Shown piece after piece: positions 46,225 through 56,041 of a stretch of DNA of 64,000 bases (position 1 is the stretch's first letter; every line of letters begins with the position of its first letter). Below the pieces are notes generated by a model, which saw only the letters and a list, made by a program, of their open reading frames with translations, had not been told where the DNA came from and ran no database searches. A program made the translations under genes and the position numbers. This DNA comes from Blastopirellula sediminis (lineage in GTDB: Bacteria > Planctomycetota > Planctomycetia > Pirellulales > Pirellulaceae). The stretch spans positions 372,001 to 436,000 of the forward strand of contig NZ_JAJKFT010000004.1 in assembly GCF_020966755.1 (NCBI RefSeq). The letters run 5' to 3'.

Positions 46225-47229
46225 ATGAAGCAGAAAGCGTTTTCGGAGGCAGTCGACTTGATGGCGGACTCGGCAGGACTGCGCCGGGTTCCTAGTCGTA
46301 TTCGGACAGGCAAAAACTGGGTCGGAATCTGTTCCGGCATCTGCGTCATCATGAATCTTGACGCTGTTCGCTTGCAGATTGATCTCTCCTCGCCCAGCCA
46401 GTCGGATGCGGCATTAGAAGATTCAACGGATGAAACCGACGACGGCGGGAGTGAGAGCAATTCCGAGCCTGATCAGGCGTTTTTCCGGCGAGCCGCTTCC
46501 CGCGGAATTCCAGAAGACTGGTTTGTGCAATACGACGATGACGAGAACTGGGGATTCCAGTTGGTGATCGACAACAAGCGACAGCGAGAACTCGAACCAG
46601 GCGCGCTCGACGGCCTGCTCGAAGTAATCGCATCGGATCTGCACGATCTTGGCGCCGAAGCGCAACAGCCTTGTTGCAACTGCCAGCGAGAGGCGACGAC
46701 GCTCGGGTACTTTGAAAGCCTGACGGCGGGACAATCTTACGCGACCTACTGCACCGATTGCTGGGAACGGCTCCACCACGACTCCAAGGGGGCGATACAG
46801 GTCAACGCGCCTCAATCGCTTCGACAAGGGTGGGCCGCTCTGATGATTTCGTCCATTCTCTTTGCGGTCGTCTGGGGAGTCGCACAGCATCCGGCCTGGG
46901 GCTTGCCGTTCCCATTTCTCTTTATGGGATGCGTTGGCGCCGGCGTTGCAATCGCGGTTCTCACGGCTTACTTCGCCCAGGGCTCTAGTCTCGGTCTCCG
47001 GTTTGGCGTTGCGCTCTGCGTATTCCTTGCAACATTGGCCGGGAACATTGTCGGGATCAAGTTCCTGCTGGGGCCTGCAGTGAGTTGGGTGATGCTGGTT
47101 CCCGTTTATTTTCAGCAGTACTTTCCGGCGCACGTCGGCCAAGAGGTCTTGTTCCTTTCTTGCGGAGTGGTGGGCGTGCTAATCGGCTTTCTGATCCTAC
47201 GAGAAATGGAGCGTTTGCGAGTCCGTTAG
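46225..47229 (+). CDS. Hypothetical membrane protein with zinc-ribbon-like motif
   Basis: A 334-residue protein from ATG 46225 (TTG 46204 would add seven residues; neither has a good ribosome site). The N-terminal ~140 residues are soluble and acidic (QSDAALEDSTDETDDGGSES). A four-cysteine motif follows: CCNCQRE at ~150 and YCTDCWE ~26 residues later, as in a zinc ribbon. The C-terminal half has about four membrane helices (MISSILFAVVWGVAQ; FLFMGCVGAGVAIAVLTAYF; FGVALCVFLATLAGNIVG; VLFLSCGVVGVLIGFLIL). No family recognised. Confidence 0.65.
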   Translation: MKQKAFSEAVDLMADSAGLRRVPSRIRTGKNWVGICSGICVIMNLDAVRLQIDLSSPSQSDAALEDSTDETDDGGSESNSEPDQAFFRRAASRGIPEDWFVQYDDDENWGFQLVIDNKRQRELEPGALDGLLEVIASDLHDLGAEAQQPCCNCQREATTLGYFESLTAGQSYATYCTDCWERLHHDSKGAIQVNAPQSLRQGWAALMISSILFAVVWGVAQHPAWGLPFPFLFMGCVGAGVAIAVLTAYFAQGSSLGLRFGVALCVFLATLAGNIVGIKFLLGPAVSWVMLVPVYFQQYFPAHVGQEVLFLSCGVVGVLIGFLILREMERLRVR

Positions 47230-47261
47230 AAGCCGGCTAAGTTGTTCCGATACCTGCCGCC

Positions 47262-48770
47262 TTACGGGCTCTCAACTCGGATCACCACGCGTTGGTAACG
47301 CGTAAGCGGTGGCGATCCGGCGTCGGTCGCTTCGCAGATCATGTGGATCTCTTCTCCCGGTTGCGCATCGTGCGGGATCGTGATCTTCGTTCGAGAAGAA
47401 CTCGACTCGTCCAATTGCTTGCCCGGATAAGTTCCGGCCTCGACGTAATTCCACCAACGGAAGCTTAGCGCATCTCCGTCAGGATCGATGGTCGATGTCG
47501 CGTCGAGCGTTACTTCTTGGCCGGGAGAAGCCTTCAAAGCGAGCGGCGTATCCAACAGCTGGACGACCGGAGGATGATTGGCCGCAGCGTAGTCTTTTAC
47601 GCACCAATCTGCACGGGCGGCGAAATCATTTTGCACCGGCGCCAACCATCGCCAGATCGGCTTGAAGTACTGGGTGCGCATCTGTTGTTCTGGCAGGTCG
47701 GCGACATTTTCCAACTTCTTCGACCAGCTGTTGCCAAAATGCCAACGCCCCTCGGGATGCTTCCAGTCATCGGCCGGAGGCGGATCCATCCAGACGTTGT
47801 TCCGTACTCGGACATGTCTTCCTCCCCAACCGCCCCAGTCCGGCGAATCGACGCTACGCAGGCCGTTCGGAATCGCGTGCAAGAAGGCAGGCGTATCCCC
47901 TTCCGCTTGAAAAGCTCCCTCCTTGGCCTCGTAGGCGGCGCATAACGGTCCATGATCGTTCAGAATATGCTGCCCCATCCACTCCGCTTCGAAGTATCGC
48001 TTGGTCTCTTCGGGGAGCACCTTCGGCCAGATGTAGGCCATGCAATCAAACTGATCCGAAATGATCGTCGGTATCTCGAACTGCTCCCAGTTCGGACGAA
48101 TGTAGCTCTGATAGGTTTCATCCTGTTCCCAGATCAGGAACAGACGCAGCTTCCCTGCAACCTCTTTCATGCGTGACGGATGCTCTTCTTGGATGATCCG
48201 CAGCGCCCGAGCGATTGTGTTGCATCCTCCCCAGGCCTGAATCCAAATGGGGCGAGGATCACTGTCGTCCAACAGAATGTTGGCGATGAACTCCGCCCCT
48301 TCGGTACGAATCTCATCCTCACCAATCGCGCTGATGTTGCCGACCTTCCAGCGACTCTTCAGATACTCAGGCGACGGATAGTTGGGATCGTGCAACAACA
48401 GGTTGTCGTACACTTGGGCGTAAAGGTCGATGTACTCGTCGACCCACGCAACCGGATGGAACGCGTTCCAACCTTCTCCCCCTTCCCAATGAAACTGGGA
48501 ACTGCTGTTAACGATCGCCTCGACCTCAAACTCATTGCAGGTCAGCAGGAAGCGAACCATCGAGCAGCGATCATCCGCCTCGCCATCGGTGGTGACGATC
48601 ACCCGCGGCCTGTCGACGATGGGAGACGACAAGTCTTTCGTAGCGGCCGCGTGAGTTTCCGACGCGTCGTCGTCTACAATCGGCGGGTCAGGGGATTCCC
48701 TCTGGCAAGCGAGCGATAAGAGGACGACCGATGCAAGGGCCAGATGGATGACGTGAAGAGAGCGGGGCAT
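47262..48770 (-). CDS. DUF1593 (Sde182-like, nucleoside-hydrolase fold) lipoprotein
   Basis: A 502-residue exported lipoprotein (LALASVVLLSLACQRE, lipobox LSLA-C). The main domain is DUF1593/Sde182 NH-like, a nucleoside-hydrolase-type fold with the metal-binding start RPRVIVTTDGEADDRCSMVRF and blocks FEVEAIVNSSSQFHWEG and PIWIQAWGGCNTIARAL. A C-terminal Ig/PKD-like beta domain follows (VTLDATSTIDPDGDALSFRWW). Related proteins bind or degrade plant polysaccharides; the exact substrate is unknown. Confidence 0.9.
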   Translation of the reverse strand: MPRSLHVIHLALASVVLLSLACQRESPDPPIVDDDASETHAAATKDLSSPIVDRPRVIVTTDGEADDRCSMVRFLLTCNEFEVEAIVNSSSQFHWEGGEGWNAFHPVAWVDEYIDLYAQVYDNLLLHDPNYPSPEYLKSRWKVGNISAIGEDEIRTEGAEFIANILLDDSDPRPIWIQAWGGCNTIARALRIIQEEHPSRMKEVAGKLRLFLIWEQDETYQSYIRPNWEQFEIPTIISDQFDCMAYIWPKVLPEETKRYFEAEWMGQHILNDHGPLCAAYEAKEGAFQAEGDTPAFLHAIPNGLRSVDSPDWGGWGGRHVRVRNNVWMDPPPADDWKHPEGRWHFGNSWSKKLENVADLPEQQMRTQYFKPIWRWLAPVQNDFAARADWCVKDYAAANHPPVVQLLDTPLALKASPGQEVTLDATSTIDPDGDALSFRWWNYVEAGTYPGKQLDESSSSRTKITIPHDAQPGEEIHMICEATDAGSPPLTRYQRVVIRVESP

Positions 48771-48891
48771 AGGATCGGCTTCAGACGAGGCGACATGGAA
48801 ACCGCGTTGAACGAAAAGTCATGTTGCCAATCATTTTACCGACCGAATCCGTTAACCGGCAAATGCAACGCAACTCGGGTGATCCAACCGC

Positions 48892-49830
48892 CTACTGATG
48901 CAGATCCCGCAGCGCCGGTTCCAGCGTCGGAAACTGAAACTCAAACCCCGCTTCCGCCAGGCGCTTCGATACGACGTAACGACCGTAGAGGGCCAGTTCC
49001 GGATCGGTGCGAAATACGAGTGGGGCTCCGATACGAACCATCCACTCGAAGGCCGGCAAGCCAATTGGCATCCGAACCACCTGGCGAAGCGTCCGCATGA
49101 AGTCGACTTGCGACACGGGATTCGGCGCCGAGGCGATGTAGACGCCTGACATCGAGTCGTCGGTGATCGCTTGGGAGAACAATTTGTTGAAGTCGGCTTC
49201 GTGCATCCAGGACATCCCCTGCGTCCCTTTGCCGACTCGACCACCTAACCCAATTCTGGCAAGCAGGCGAAGCGTCGCTAATGCGCCGCCGCCAGCGCCG
49301 CGATCTCGCCCGATCACAAAACTGGTCCGCATGATCACGCCGCGCTGTTGCGGCAGCTTGCTTTCGGCAAACGCAGCTTCCCAGGCATGGCCAATGGTGG
49401 GCGCGAAACCGATCCCCGTGGCCGAGTCTTCGGTGCAGATGGCCGCCGGAGGATCGCCGTAAATATGGGCGGTGCTCATTTGCACCCAAACCGGCGGCGG
49501 GCTGCCGACGGTTCGCATCGCGGCGCCAAGGGCCCGCGTCGATTCTACCCGCGACCTTAAGATCTCATCCTGATGGTCGGGCGTCTTGATGCAGTTCACC
49601 GTCCGGCCCGCCAGGTTAACGACGGCGTCGGCTCCGTCGAGCGTGCTGACCCATTCCCCTGGCGTTCGCCCATCCCAGAAAAGATGCGTCCAGCGGCCGT
49701 CCGCCTGCGGCCGAGACCGCGAAAGAATGACGACCTCTCCGCCGGCCCTCGACAAATGTTCCGCCAGAGACAAACCGAGAAACCCGCTGCCGCCGGCGAT
49801 TACGATTCGTTTGCCCGAGAGATTGGTCAT
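48892..49830 (-). CDS. TIGR01777-type NAD-dependent epimerase/dehydratase
   Basis: A 312-residue short-chain dehydrogenase of the TIGR01777 (YfcH/SulA-like) group. ATG 49830 begins [22 protein letters not shown] with the Rossmann Gly-rich motif near residue 11; ATG 49854 would add eight residues. Other landmarks are [22 protein letters not shown] and [13 protein letters not shown] (the usual SWIH-x-D site), and the C-terminal [22 protein letters not shown]. The usual C-terminal tail is complete. Physiological role of this family is poorly defined. Confidence 0.88.
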   Translation of the reverse strand: MTNLSGKRIVIAGGSGFLGLSLAEHLSRAGGEVVILSRSRPQADGRWTHLFWDGRTPGEWVSTLDGADAVVNLAGRTVNCIKTPDHQDEILRSRVESTRALGAAMRTVGSPPPVWVQMSTAHIYGDPPAAICTEDSATGIGFAPTIGHAWEAAFAESKLPQQRGVIMRTSFVIGRDRGAGGGALATLRLLARIGLGGRVGKGTQGMSWMHEADFNKLFSQAITDDSMSGVYIASAPNPVSQVDFMRTLRQVVRMPIGLPAFEWMVRIGAPLVFRTDPELALYGRYVVSKRLAEAGFEFQFPTLEPALRDLHQ

Positions 49831-49939
49831 CACACCGTTTTCCGGAAATTCCAACAGGCCAAAGCTGCTGGAATGATAACCGCAAATGATGCTCGAAGTT
49901 CACTGCAAACGAGCGACGACGTCTGGAGTAACGACGAGC

Positions 49940-52435
49940 CTAGTCGTCGTCATCATCGTCGTCGTCGTCCTCCACTTCCGCAAAGACGAACGCCGATCGC
50001 ACCGGGGCCGGCATCGGAGAGTTGGCGCCGCGGACGCTGCGCCAGACGATCTCTCCAAACAACAGGTCGTCGGCTGCATCTTCGGAACTGAGGTCCAACT
50101 GCTCTGACAGCTTTGCCCCCCAGGCATACTTGTCGTTCTTGGCGTTCACGTCGACCTGGGCCGGAATCGCCGCGTAGGGAGTTAGATCGGGATCGGCCAG
50201 GAAAGAAGCGTGCATCGGCGTGGCGGCGGCGTCGAACTGCGTCATTGGCGGCATGCCGAGAATGAGTTCCATCGTCCGCAACATACTGGAGGTGGAATAG
50301 AGCGTGGAGTCCAAGCCCCGCTTTTGCGTATACGGACTGATCGCCAGCGCGACGGTGCGGTGAGCGTCGACATGATCGCTCCCATTCTGCGCATCGTCCT
50401 GAACGACGAAGATGGCGGTCTGGGGCCAGGCCTTGCTATGGGAAATGGCGTCGACGACCCTTCCTAGCGCAGCGTCATTGTCCGCCACCATGGCCGTCGG
50501 CGTCGGCTTTCCAATCCGCGTTCCGTAGGTATGGTCGTTGGGCAATCTCAAGATGATGAACGAAGGAAGGTTATCTTCCTCGATGAACTGATTCCAGCGG
50601 CGGATGAATTGATCGGCCCGCTTCGCGTCGGGGTAGTCGAGGTCGTACGACCGAAACTGCGGGTCGAAGTGGCCTTGGAGGGCTGCTATTTTGGTCGTCG
50701 CGGGGGCGTTCGGAGTTTTCCCATTGTCGACGAACTCGCCAAAGCTGAAATAGGAAACGCCTGCTTCCTTGCATTGGTCCCAGATGTAGCCGCTCGACGG
50801 TTCGGAGATCTTAAGCTTACCTTCGGAAGGATACGTCAGCTTCCCGCGGCCGCCGCGATAGGAAAGGGGCCAGGTCTTTTCGACGAAGTCGGTCGCGTAG
50901 GCGGCCATGCTCCATTCGTGTCCATCCGCGCTGACCTCGCTTTCGACATAGAAGTTGTCGAGCAGCACAAACTGCTTGGCCAATGCGTGATGATTGGGAG
51001 TGACCTGTTCCGGGAAGATGCACAAAGTCGGATCGCCGTTCCCCAGTTGAATGTCGCCGAACAGCTGATCGTATGTGCGGTTCTCTTTGATAATGTAGAC
51101 GCAATGCTTGATCGGACTCGGCTGTCCCACTTCGCGTGGAACTGGATTTCGCTCGTCCACGGCGGCGATGTTGGGGGATTGATCCGCCTTCAAGGGGCTG
51201 CAGCGAAACGCCGTCTTGGTCATCTGGCTCATTTCCGCCGGCGAAGGAGACGCGATCAGGCTCAGCGTCCCTTTGAAAAGTCCGGCGATATACTCCCGCA
51301 CGGTGGCGTCAGCGTTGAGATTGGGATTCGGGCCGTTGCGGTTGGCCCGTGAGGTGAGCCCCTTGCCATTGGTCACCAGGATTTTTTCTCCCTGGGCGTC
51401 AAATCGAACGCATGTGGGATACCAGCCGACCGGGATGAAACCGAGCGATTTCGTCTGACCTGGTTTCTTGATATCGAAGACGGCGATATTGTTGTTGTCG
51501 GCATTGGCCGCCAGCAGAACTCCTTCGTCCGGCGACACGCAAATGCTGGCCGGCGTACTGCCGTTGGCCGCTTGCGGAAAGAGGGACGTGCGAATGATTT
51601 CCTTCTGCCCGCGCGTTTCGGTATCGACCAGGACGACGCTGTTGTCGTTCGAGCAGGAAGCGAACAGCCACTTGCCTCCCCGCAGCAATTCCATTTCGGT
51701 GGGATGGCTGAGAACTTCGATTTCGGCCGTCTTGGTCATCGACTTCAAGTCGATCACGGCGACTTTGCTTTTGCCCCAGAGGCTGACGTAAGCGATTTCG
51801 CGCGGCGAATCGAGACAGATGCCGTACGGAAACGAATCGTCGTCGAAGGTGACTTCGCCAACCTGCTCTCCGGAATTGACGTCCAGCTTGCGAAGCTTGT
51901 CTCCCAGCAGTCCGCAGGCATAAATGTGCTGGTTGTGGAGAGTGATCCCCGAAACGACGAACACGTCCTTGGGATCGGCGACCTGAATCTTCTTCACCGG
52001 TCCCAAGGTTCCCTGATCAAAGGGAAACGCATAGATGCACTCGTCTTCGCCGCCGCTCACATAGACTTGCTTGCCGTCGGCGGAAAACGCCAGGCCATAG
52101 AATGACTGACGAACGCTCGCCGTCGTCACGATCTTGCCGTCGGCCAGCGAAACGATGCGGACTTCATGCTCGCCATACCCGTTATGCAGCACGGCGGCGT
52201 ATTTCCCATCGGGGCTCAACTCGACCCGCACCGGAAAGTCTCCCATCGCAACTTGCTTGCCCGCCGGGGAAAGGGACCAGCCGTTGGGAAGCAAAACTTC
52301 CTTGTCGCTTTTCTGTCCAGGAAATCGCGGGGCATCCCCGTTCCTCGTCGCAGGAGCGTCCGCAGGCTGCGCGAACAAAACAGCAGGCCCAACGAGCAGA
52401 CCGACGAACAGGAGCAGAGCAAGGAGGGACTTCAT
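49940..52435 (-). CDS. YVTN beta-propeller / phosphoesterase protein with poly-aspartate tail
   Basis: An 831-residue exported protein (signal MKSLLALLLFVGLLVGPAVLFA). Residues ~45-400 are a YncE/YVTN-type propeller (VRVELSPDGKYAAVLHNGYG; EIEVLSHPTEMELLRGG; IPVGWYPTCVRFDAQG). Residues ~440-780 are a phosphoesterase/alkaline-phosphatase-fold domain (HCVYIIKENRTYDQLFGD with the metal/nucleophile region, HALAKQFVLLDNFYVESEVS, then IFVVQDDAQNGSDHVDAHRT). The C-terminus is EVEDD followed by seven more Asp, coded by a GAC/GAT run near 49940-49970. The acidic tail may bind calcium or surfaces. Confidence 0.9.
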   Translation of the reverse strand: MKSLLALLLFVGLLVGPAVLFAQPADAPATRNGDAPRFPGQKSDKEVLLPNGWSLSPAGKQVAMGDFPVRVELSPDGKYAAVLHNGYGEHEVRIVSLADGKIVTTASVRQSFYGLAFSADGKQVYVSGGEDECIYAFPFDQGTLGPVKKIQVADPKDVFVVSGITLHNQHIYACGLLGDKLRKLDVNSGEQVGEVTFDDDSFPYGICLDSPREIAYVSLWGKSKVAVIDLKSMTKTAEIEVLSHPTEMELLRGGKWLFASCSNDNSVVLVDTETRGQKEIIRTSLFPQAANGSTPASICVSPDEGVLLAANADNNNIAVFDIKKPGQTKSLGFIPVGWYPTCVRFDAQGEKILVTNGKGLTSRANRNGPNPNLNADATVREYIAGLFKGTLSLIASPSPAEMSQMTKTAFRCSPLKADQSPNIAAVDERNPVPREVGQPSPIKHCVYIIKENRTYDQLFGDIQLGNGDPTLCIFPEQVTPNHHALAKQFVLLDNFYVESEVSADGHEWSMAAYATDFVEKTWPLSYRGGRGKLTYPSEGKLKISEPSSGYIWDQCKEAGVSYFSFGEFVDNGKTPNAPATTKIAALQGHFDPQFRSYDLDYPDAKRADQFIRRWNQFIEEDNLPSFIILRLPNDHTYGTRIGKPTPTAMVADNDAALGRVVDAISHSKAWPQTAIFVVQDDAQNGSDHVDAHRTVALAISPYTQKRGLDSTLYSTSSMLRTMELILGMPPMTQFDAAATPMHASFLADPDLTPYAAIPAQVDVNAKNDKYAWGAKLSEQLDLSSEDAADDLLFGEIVWRSVRGANSPMPAPVRSAFVFAEVEDDDDDDDDD

Positions 52436-52929
52436 AAGACAACTTGGTGGGAAAGGAGACGGGGCAAAACAGGACGAGCCAGGCGTGCAGGAATCATTAT
52501 TAGAATCCCAGGCTCACGTAAGATCAAAACCGGAACCGCGGGACGTTGGAATCACCCGTCTGGCTTGGAATCCAAGAAAACGACGACGAATTCGCAGGAA
52601 GACCTACCTTCACCACGTAAAACGCAAAGACCAGGCAACCCAACTTATTGATTCACAAAGAGTTGCGTGCGTAGAGTGAATAGGGCTGCGCCTAATGTGA
52701 ATTTTCTGAACGGTGACTAGCGGAGATCCTGTTTGGCAGTATGTCTTGAAAGGGATTTCCTGTGGTAGAACCTTCAAGTCCATAAAGTCACCAGGCTGAA
52801 ATCCACTTGCGGGCGGTTCGTCGTAAACACTTGACGGGTTCCACTCATGACCGTAGCGTAAGCGACCTTAGGCCGAGCGATAGTCCGGCACTAGTGGATT
52901 TCTGTCGATAGACAAGTTCTCTCTGAGTC
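52436..52929. other. Intergenic region, no recognised gene
   Basis: About 494 nt between divergent genes. It contains short AT-rich stretches that could be promoters. I see no repeat shared with the rest of the window. Confidence 0.4.
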
Positions 52930-53418
52930 ATGAATCGCGACAACCCCTCGATGCGCCGACAACTTCAACTGGAACGACTCCCTGACGCGATTGCGGAATG
53001 CGAACGCTTGCTGCGTACAGGCTACACGCAGTCTGGGAATTGGACGCTGGCTCAAATCTGCCGCCACCTCCGTTTGACCATCGAGAGCAATATGAAGGGT
53101 TACCCGGTATGGATGACGACGCTTGGCTATCCGCTCCGGCCGATCTTGCGCCATTTCATGTTGCCCAGGCTGCTGACCGGAAACTCGCCCAGCGGCATCC
53201 GAACGGCCGGGATGTTCGTGCCGCCTGACGACCTGGACGACGCCGTTGAGTTAGAACGCCTGAAAGAGTGCGTGACGCGATTCGTCGAATCAACGCTTCC
53301 GCTGCATGCCCATCCCGGATTTGGCAACATGACGCACGAAGAGTTCAACCGTTTTCACGCCGCCCACGCTGCGCATCATTTGAGTTTTTTACATCCGCAA
53401 ACCGCGGACGCAGGATGA
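52930..53418 (+). CDS. DUF1569 family protein (DinB-like)
   Basis: A 162-residue protein of the DUF1569 family, a helical-bundle relative of DinB. Landmarks are SGNWTLAQICRHLRLTIESN, PILRHFMLPRLLTGNSPSGI, MFVPPDDLDDAVELERLKE and MTHEEFNRFHAAHAAHHLSFL. The histidines in QICRHL and HAAHAAHHL are the likely metal ligands. Two in-frame ATGs (52930, 52951) are possible; the first is used. Confidence 0.87.
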   Translation: MNRDNPSMRRQLQLERLPDAIAECERLLRTGYTQSGNWTLAQICRHLRLTIESNMKGYPVWMTTLGYPLRPILRHFMLPRLLTGNSPSGIRTAGMFVPPDDLDDAVELERLKECVTRFVESTLPLHAHPGFGNMTHEEFNRFHAAHAAHHLSFLHPQTADAG

Positions 53419-53442
53419 CAATGAGAGGCGCCGGATTGCCTC

Positions 53443-53633
53443 CTCCCGGAAGGGAACGCTCTTCGTAAACGTTCTATGTTTTTCGGGAAGAGTGAGCTGA
53501 AACGGTGGCGCGTGCAGCCGCATTCGGTCAAACGGTTCGAGCTTCAATTCGCCTTGTCAACAGGATCCACCCGCGAGGTTTGTCCTGCCGCAATCATTGC
53601 CACGTAAGACCGTGGCAATGGCGCCCGTGCCCA
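53443..53633. repeat. ~190-nt repeat, copy A
   Basis: It matches copy B at 56706-56895. Two blocks are nearly identical: block 1 (53443-53498, CTCCCGGAAGGGAACGCTCT and on to GTGAGCT) and block 2 (53587-53633, GCCGCAATCATTGCCACG and on). Block starts are 144 nt apart in both copies. Block 1 has CTCTTC/GAAGAG arms; block 2 has the perfect hairpin TTGCCACG-TAAGAC-CGTGGCAA. The middle is about 60-65% similar. The 53419-53823 gap holds nothing else recognised. Confidence 0.7.
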
Positions 53634-53823
53634 CTCTCCTCGGCCTTGAAACATGTTGTCGGACGAGCATATTGCCAAGATGCTGCAGTGGACGCGGCCG
53701 CGAGTCCCGTCACACAAGAGTCGCAATCTCGAATACTGCCAACGAGTGCATGATCAGTTCAACTGCACTCCGAATTTCAAATGCCCCATTCTCTCCTGCA
53801 CGATCAATCAAAAGACGGGCTGG

Positions 53824-55386
53824 CTATCCACCAACACGAAGCAGTTCACGGGCTTCCGCCTGTCCTGCGGCCGGACGGCCATACTCACTGGCTGTGACGC
53901 GAGCCAGCGCGCTGACATGCTGCCAGCGATAGGCGGGGCGAGTTGATTGAAAGTCGTCACGCACGGTCTGGAAGTACTTCTCAGCGTGCAATGCACCGTC
54001 CTCGCTGACGGCATACTTAAGCAGGGTAAGGAAGATCCGATCCGCAGGCAGATTCAACTCACCGTAACGGTGCGCAATCGCCGTGGCATGCGCTTGTTGA
54101 TTGAAACGAATTGCTTCATCCAGCTGATTAAGCAGGTCGTCAGCCCCCTGAGCCGTGATTTCGCCCAGATGTCGCTCTGTAGGCAACGAGTCATCTAGTA
54201 GATTGGGCGATGCATCGCGGTCGCGTGCGACTTGCCAAGCGCCGATGATCAGGCAGGACAATGCCGCCGAGTCCGTAGTTGCTGTGGCCAGATTGCGCCA
54301 AGCATTCGCTGCATCGCTCGCATGCACGCCCACAGAATCACCGTGAACACAACCTGCTGGTTTCCCAGGCGACTCCCACTGTGGCTGGCGCCCCCCATCC
54401 AACAACACGAGCCGACTGGCTGCCAGCGACAGGGCTTCACCGATGGTAGTTGGTGCAAAGCCATCCGCCAACATTTCGGCAGCGGCGCGTGCGGCGTCGG
54501 ATGGAGTCGCCTCGGCAAAAACCCGACTGAGTCGATGTACGTCTTCGTCTGCTGCCTTGCGTCTACCTGCGGAAAGCCCCTGCAGTTTGTATTCATCGAA
54601 TAGTCTGCCCAGCATCGCAGCATGTTCACTCCAGTCGTCCCTGCGGTACTTCTCGGATTGAAGGCAGTATCGCAGGGATTGTCGCAGCAGTGTCAGTGCA
54701 TGCTCGGTTCCAACAATCTCCTGCATGTCCCATGCGCGATAAGGCAGGACAGTGCGGTGGACTTCGGGAGAATCATGCACCAGCGGGATGAGTGCATTGA
54801 GCGCTTTGACACGGTCAACGTTTACCAGTTGCGCCAGCAGTTGCTCCGACGTATCTACTTGCCGATCTCTCACGGCGTGATGCAATTCAGCAGCGTCTAC
54901 GTCACCCACCTCGGTCGGATTCATTGTGATTTGATGCAGCACCTCCGAGGCACGACCGCCGAATTCCTGAATTCGATCCGTATTGCGGTACAACACCTTC
55001 ATGACCGGCAGAGCAGCCTCCGGGCCCTTCAACAGACCTGACATTTTCAGCGCGGGTGCCAGCGCCATGAACGTGTGAAAGCCAATGTAGTCTTCGCCAC
55101 CGAACGTACGAGCATTTGCTAGTGCGGCAGCACCGGTCAGTGTCTGGAGTGACACTCCGCTATTCAGTTTCACCACCAATGAGCGTTGTAGTCGATCAAC
55201 ACCGGTTTCCTGAAGTTCTCGAACCAGTGGTTCCAGGTCTCCGAACGTCAGTTCGCCATCAAGCTCATTTGCAAAAGCACGAGGGATCAGCGCCATATCG
55301 AAGGCGGCCCCTCCCAGCGTCGCTAACAGCGTTCCGCTTCCCACGCAACGTAGAAACCCACGACGCGATGAATAATGTCGACGCAT
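53824..55386 (-). CDS. Tat-exported conserved hypothetical protein
   Basis: A 520-residue protein with a twin-arginine leader (YSSRRGFLRCVGSGTLLATL, cleavage near AFA). The remainder is largely helical without a named domain: HALTLLRQSLRYCLQSEKYR, HRLSRVFAEATPSDAARAAAE, and QAHATAIAHRYGELNLPADRI. Histidines are frequent (FHTFMALAPAL; LHHAVRDR), which would suit a metal enzyme, but no motif can be fixed. It stands between the two 190-nt repeats, and I do not recognise partner genes. Probably a planctomycete-specific exported protein. Confidence 0.75.
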   Translation of the reverse strand: MRRHYSSRRGFLRCVGSGTLLATLGGAAFDMALIPRAFANELDGELTFGDLEPLVRELQETGVDRLQRSLVVKLNSGVSLQTLTGAAALANARTFGGEDYIGFHTFMALAPALKMSGLLKGPEAALPVMKVLYRNTDRIQEFGGRASEVLHQITMNPTEVGDVDAAELHHAVRDRQVDTSEQLLAQLVNVDRVKALNALIPLVHDSPEVHRTVLPYRAWDMQEIVGTEHALTLLRQSLRYCLQSEKYRRDDWSEHAAMLGRLFDEYKLQGLSAGRRKAADEDVHRLSRVFAEATPSDAARAAAEMLADGFAPTTIGEALSLAASRLVLLDGGRQPQWESPGKPAGCVHGDSVGVHASDAANAWRNLATATTDSAALSCLIIGAWQVARDRDASPNLLDDSLPTERHLGEITAQGADDLLNQLDEAIRFNQQAHATAIAHRYGELNLPADRIFLTLLKYAVSEDGALHAEKYFQTVRDDFQSTRPAYRWQHVSALARVTASEYGRPAAGQAEARELLRVGG

Positions 55387-56041
55387 GGCTACTTCTCCTT
55401 GCAGATGTCGCAGAAAACGCAGTTCTGGGATTCACTGAATCCAAATGCACGATGGATCGCATGACACACTACCGTGACATCGGAAGTCCATTGTGTGCGA
55501 ATGGATCTGACGAACACCAACTCGCAAAAAGGGCATTCCCGTAGATTGTAACGGCAGGGTGGCACTGTTTAAAAGCTTTTTCCTTCGGGCGCCACTGTCG
55601 TCTGCGACAGTGTCTTCTGTTGGGCGATCATATTGGATCAGCCATATCTTCGAATGCGACAATTCTTTTGACTTCCTGCAGTTCATGCAATACCTTGCCA
55701 GGCATGAACGGCGAAGCGTCGCACCGTAAGCGAATATAGCATTGTCACGTTCCTGGGCATTTCCATGAACTGACGTTTTCCTGTTGCCGTCGGAGGCGTA
55801 CAAACGCCGCATGCCGAATGAAGAGGCTGTCTTAGGCGACATCGCCACTCTCCCGTTCTGCGTAGATCGGCGTCATCTGCGGTTTTTCCACATGCCAAGA
55901 GTTGTGGGAACCGCAGATGAAGGAGATGAGAGCAGATGGCTTAGGGAATCGGTGAGCTGGGGAAGGTCAAGCGTGCAACTCGCGCACGTTCGAAGTCGCG
56001 GCGATGGCCCCCAAATCGCTTGTCTCGCAGTGGGCAAGCGG
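55387..56041. other. Intergenic region with REP-like copy
   Basis: 655 nt upstream of the Tat-exported gene. Apart from the REP-like element at 55552-55622, no gene is supported; open frames on both strands here are of poor character. Confidence 0.4.
55552..55622 (+). repeat. REP-like hairpin element, copy 4
   Basis: It starts CGGCAGGGTGGCACTGTTT and carries CCTTCGGGCGC then the perfect hairpin CACTGTCG-TCTG-CGACAGTG (55593-55612). It is the closest relative of copy 1 at 35471. Confidence 0.7.

Noticed and set aside
53653-53946. 97-residue plus-strand frame after repeat copy A
   Set aside because: It overlaps the 3' end of the Tat-exported gene on the other strand, has no ribosome site and no family-like sequence.
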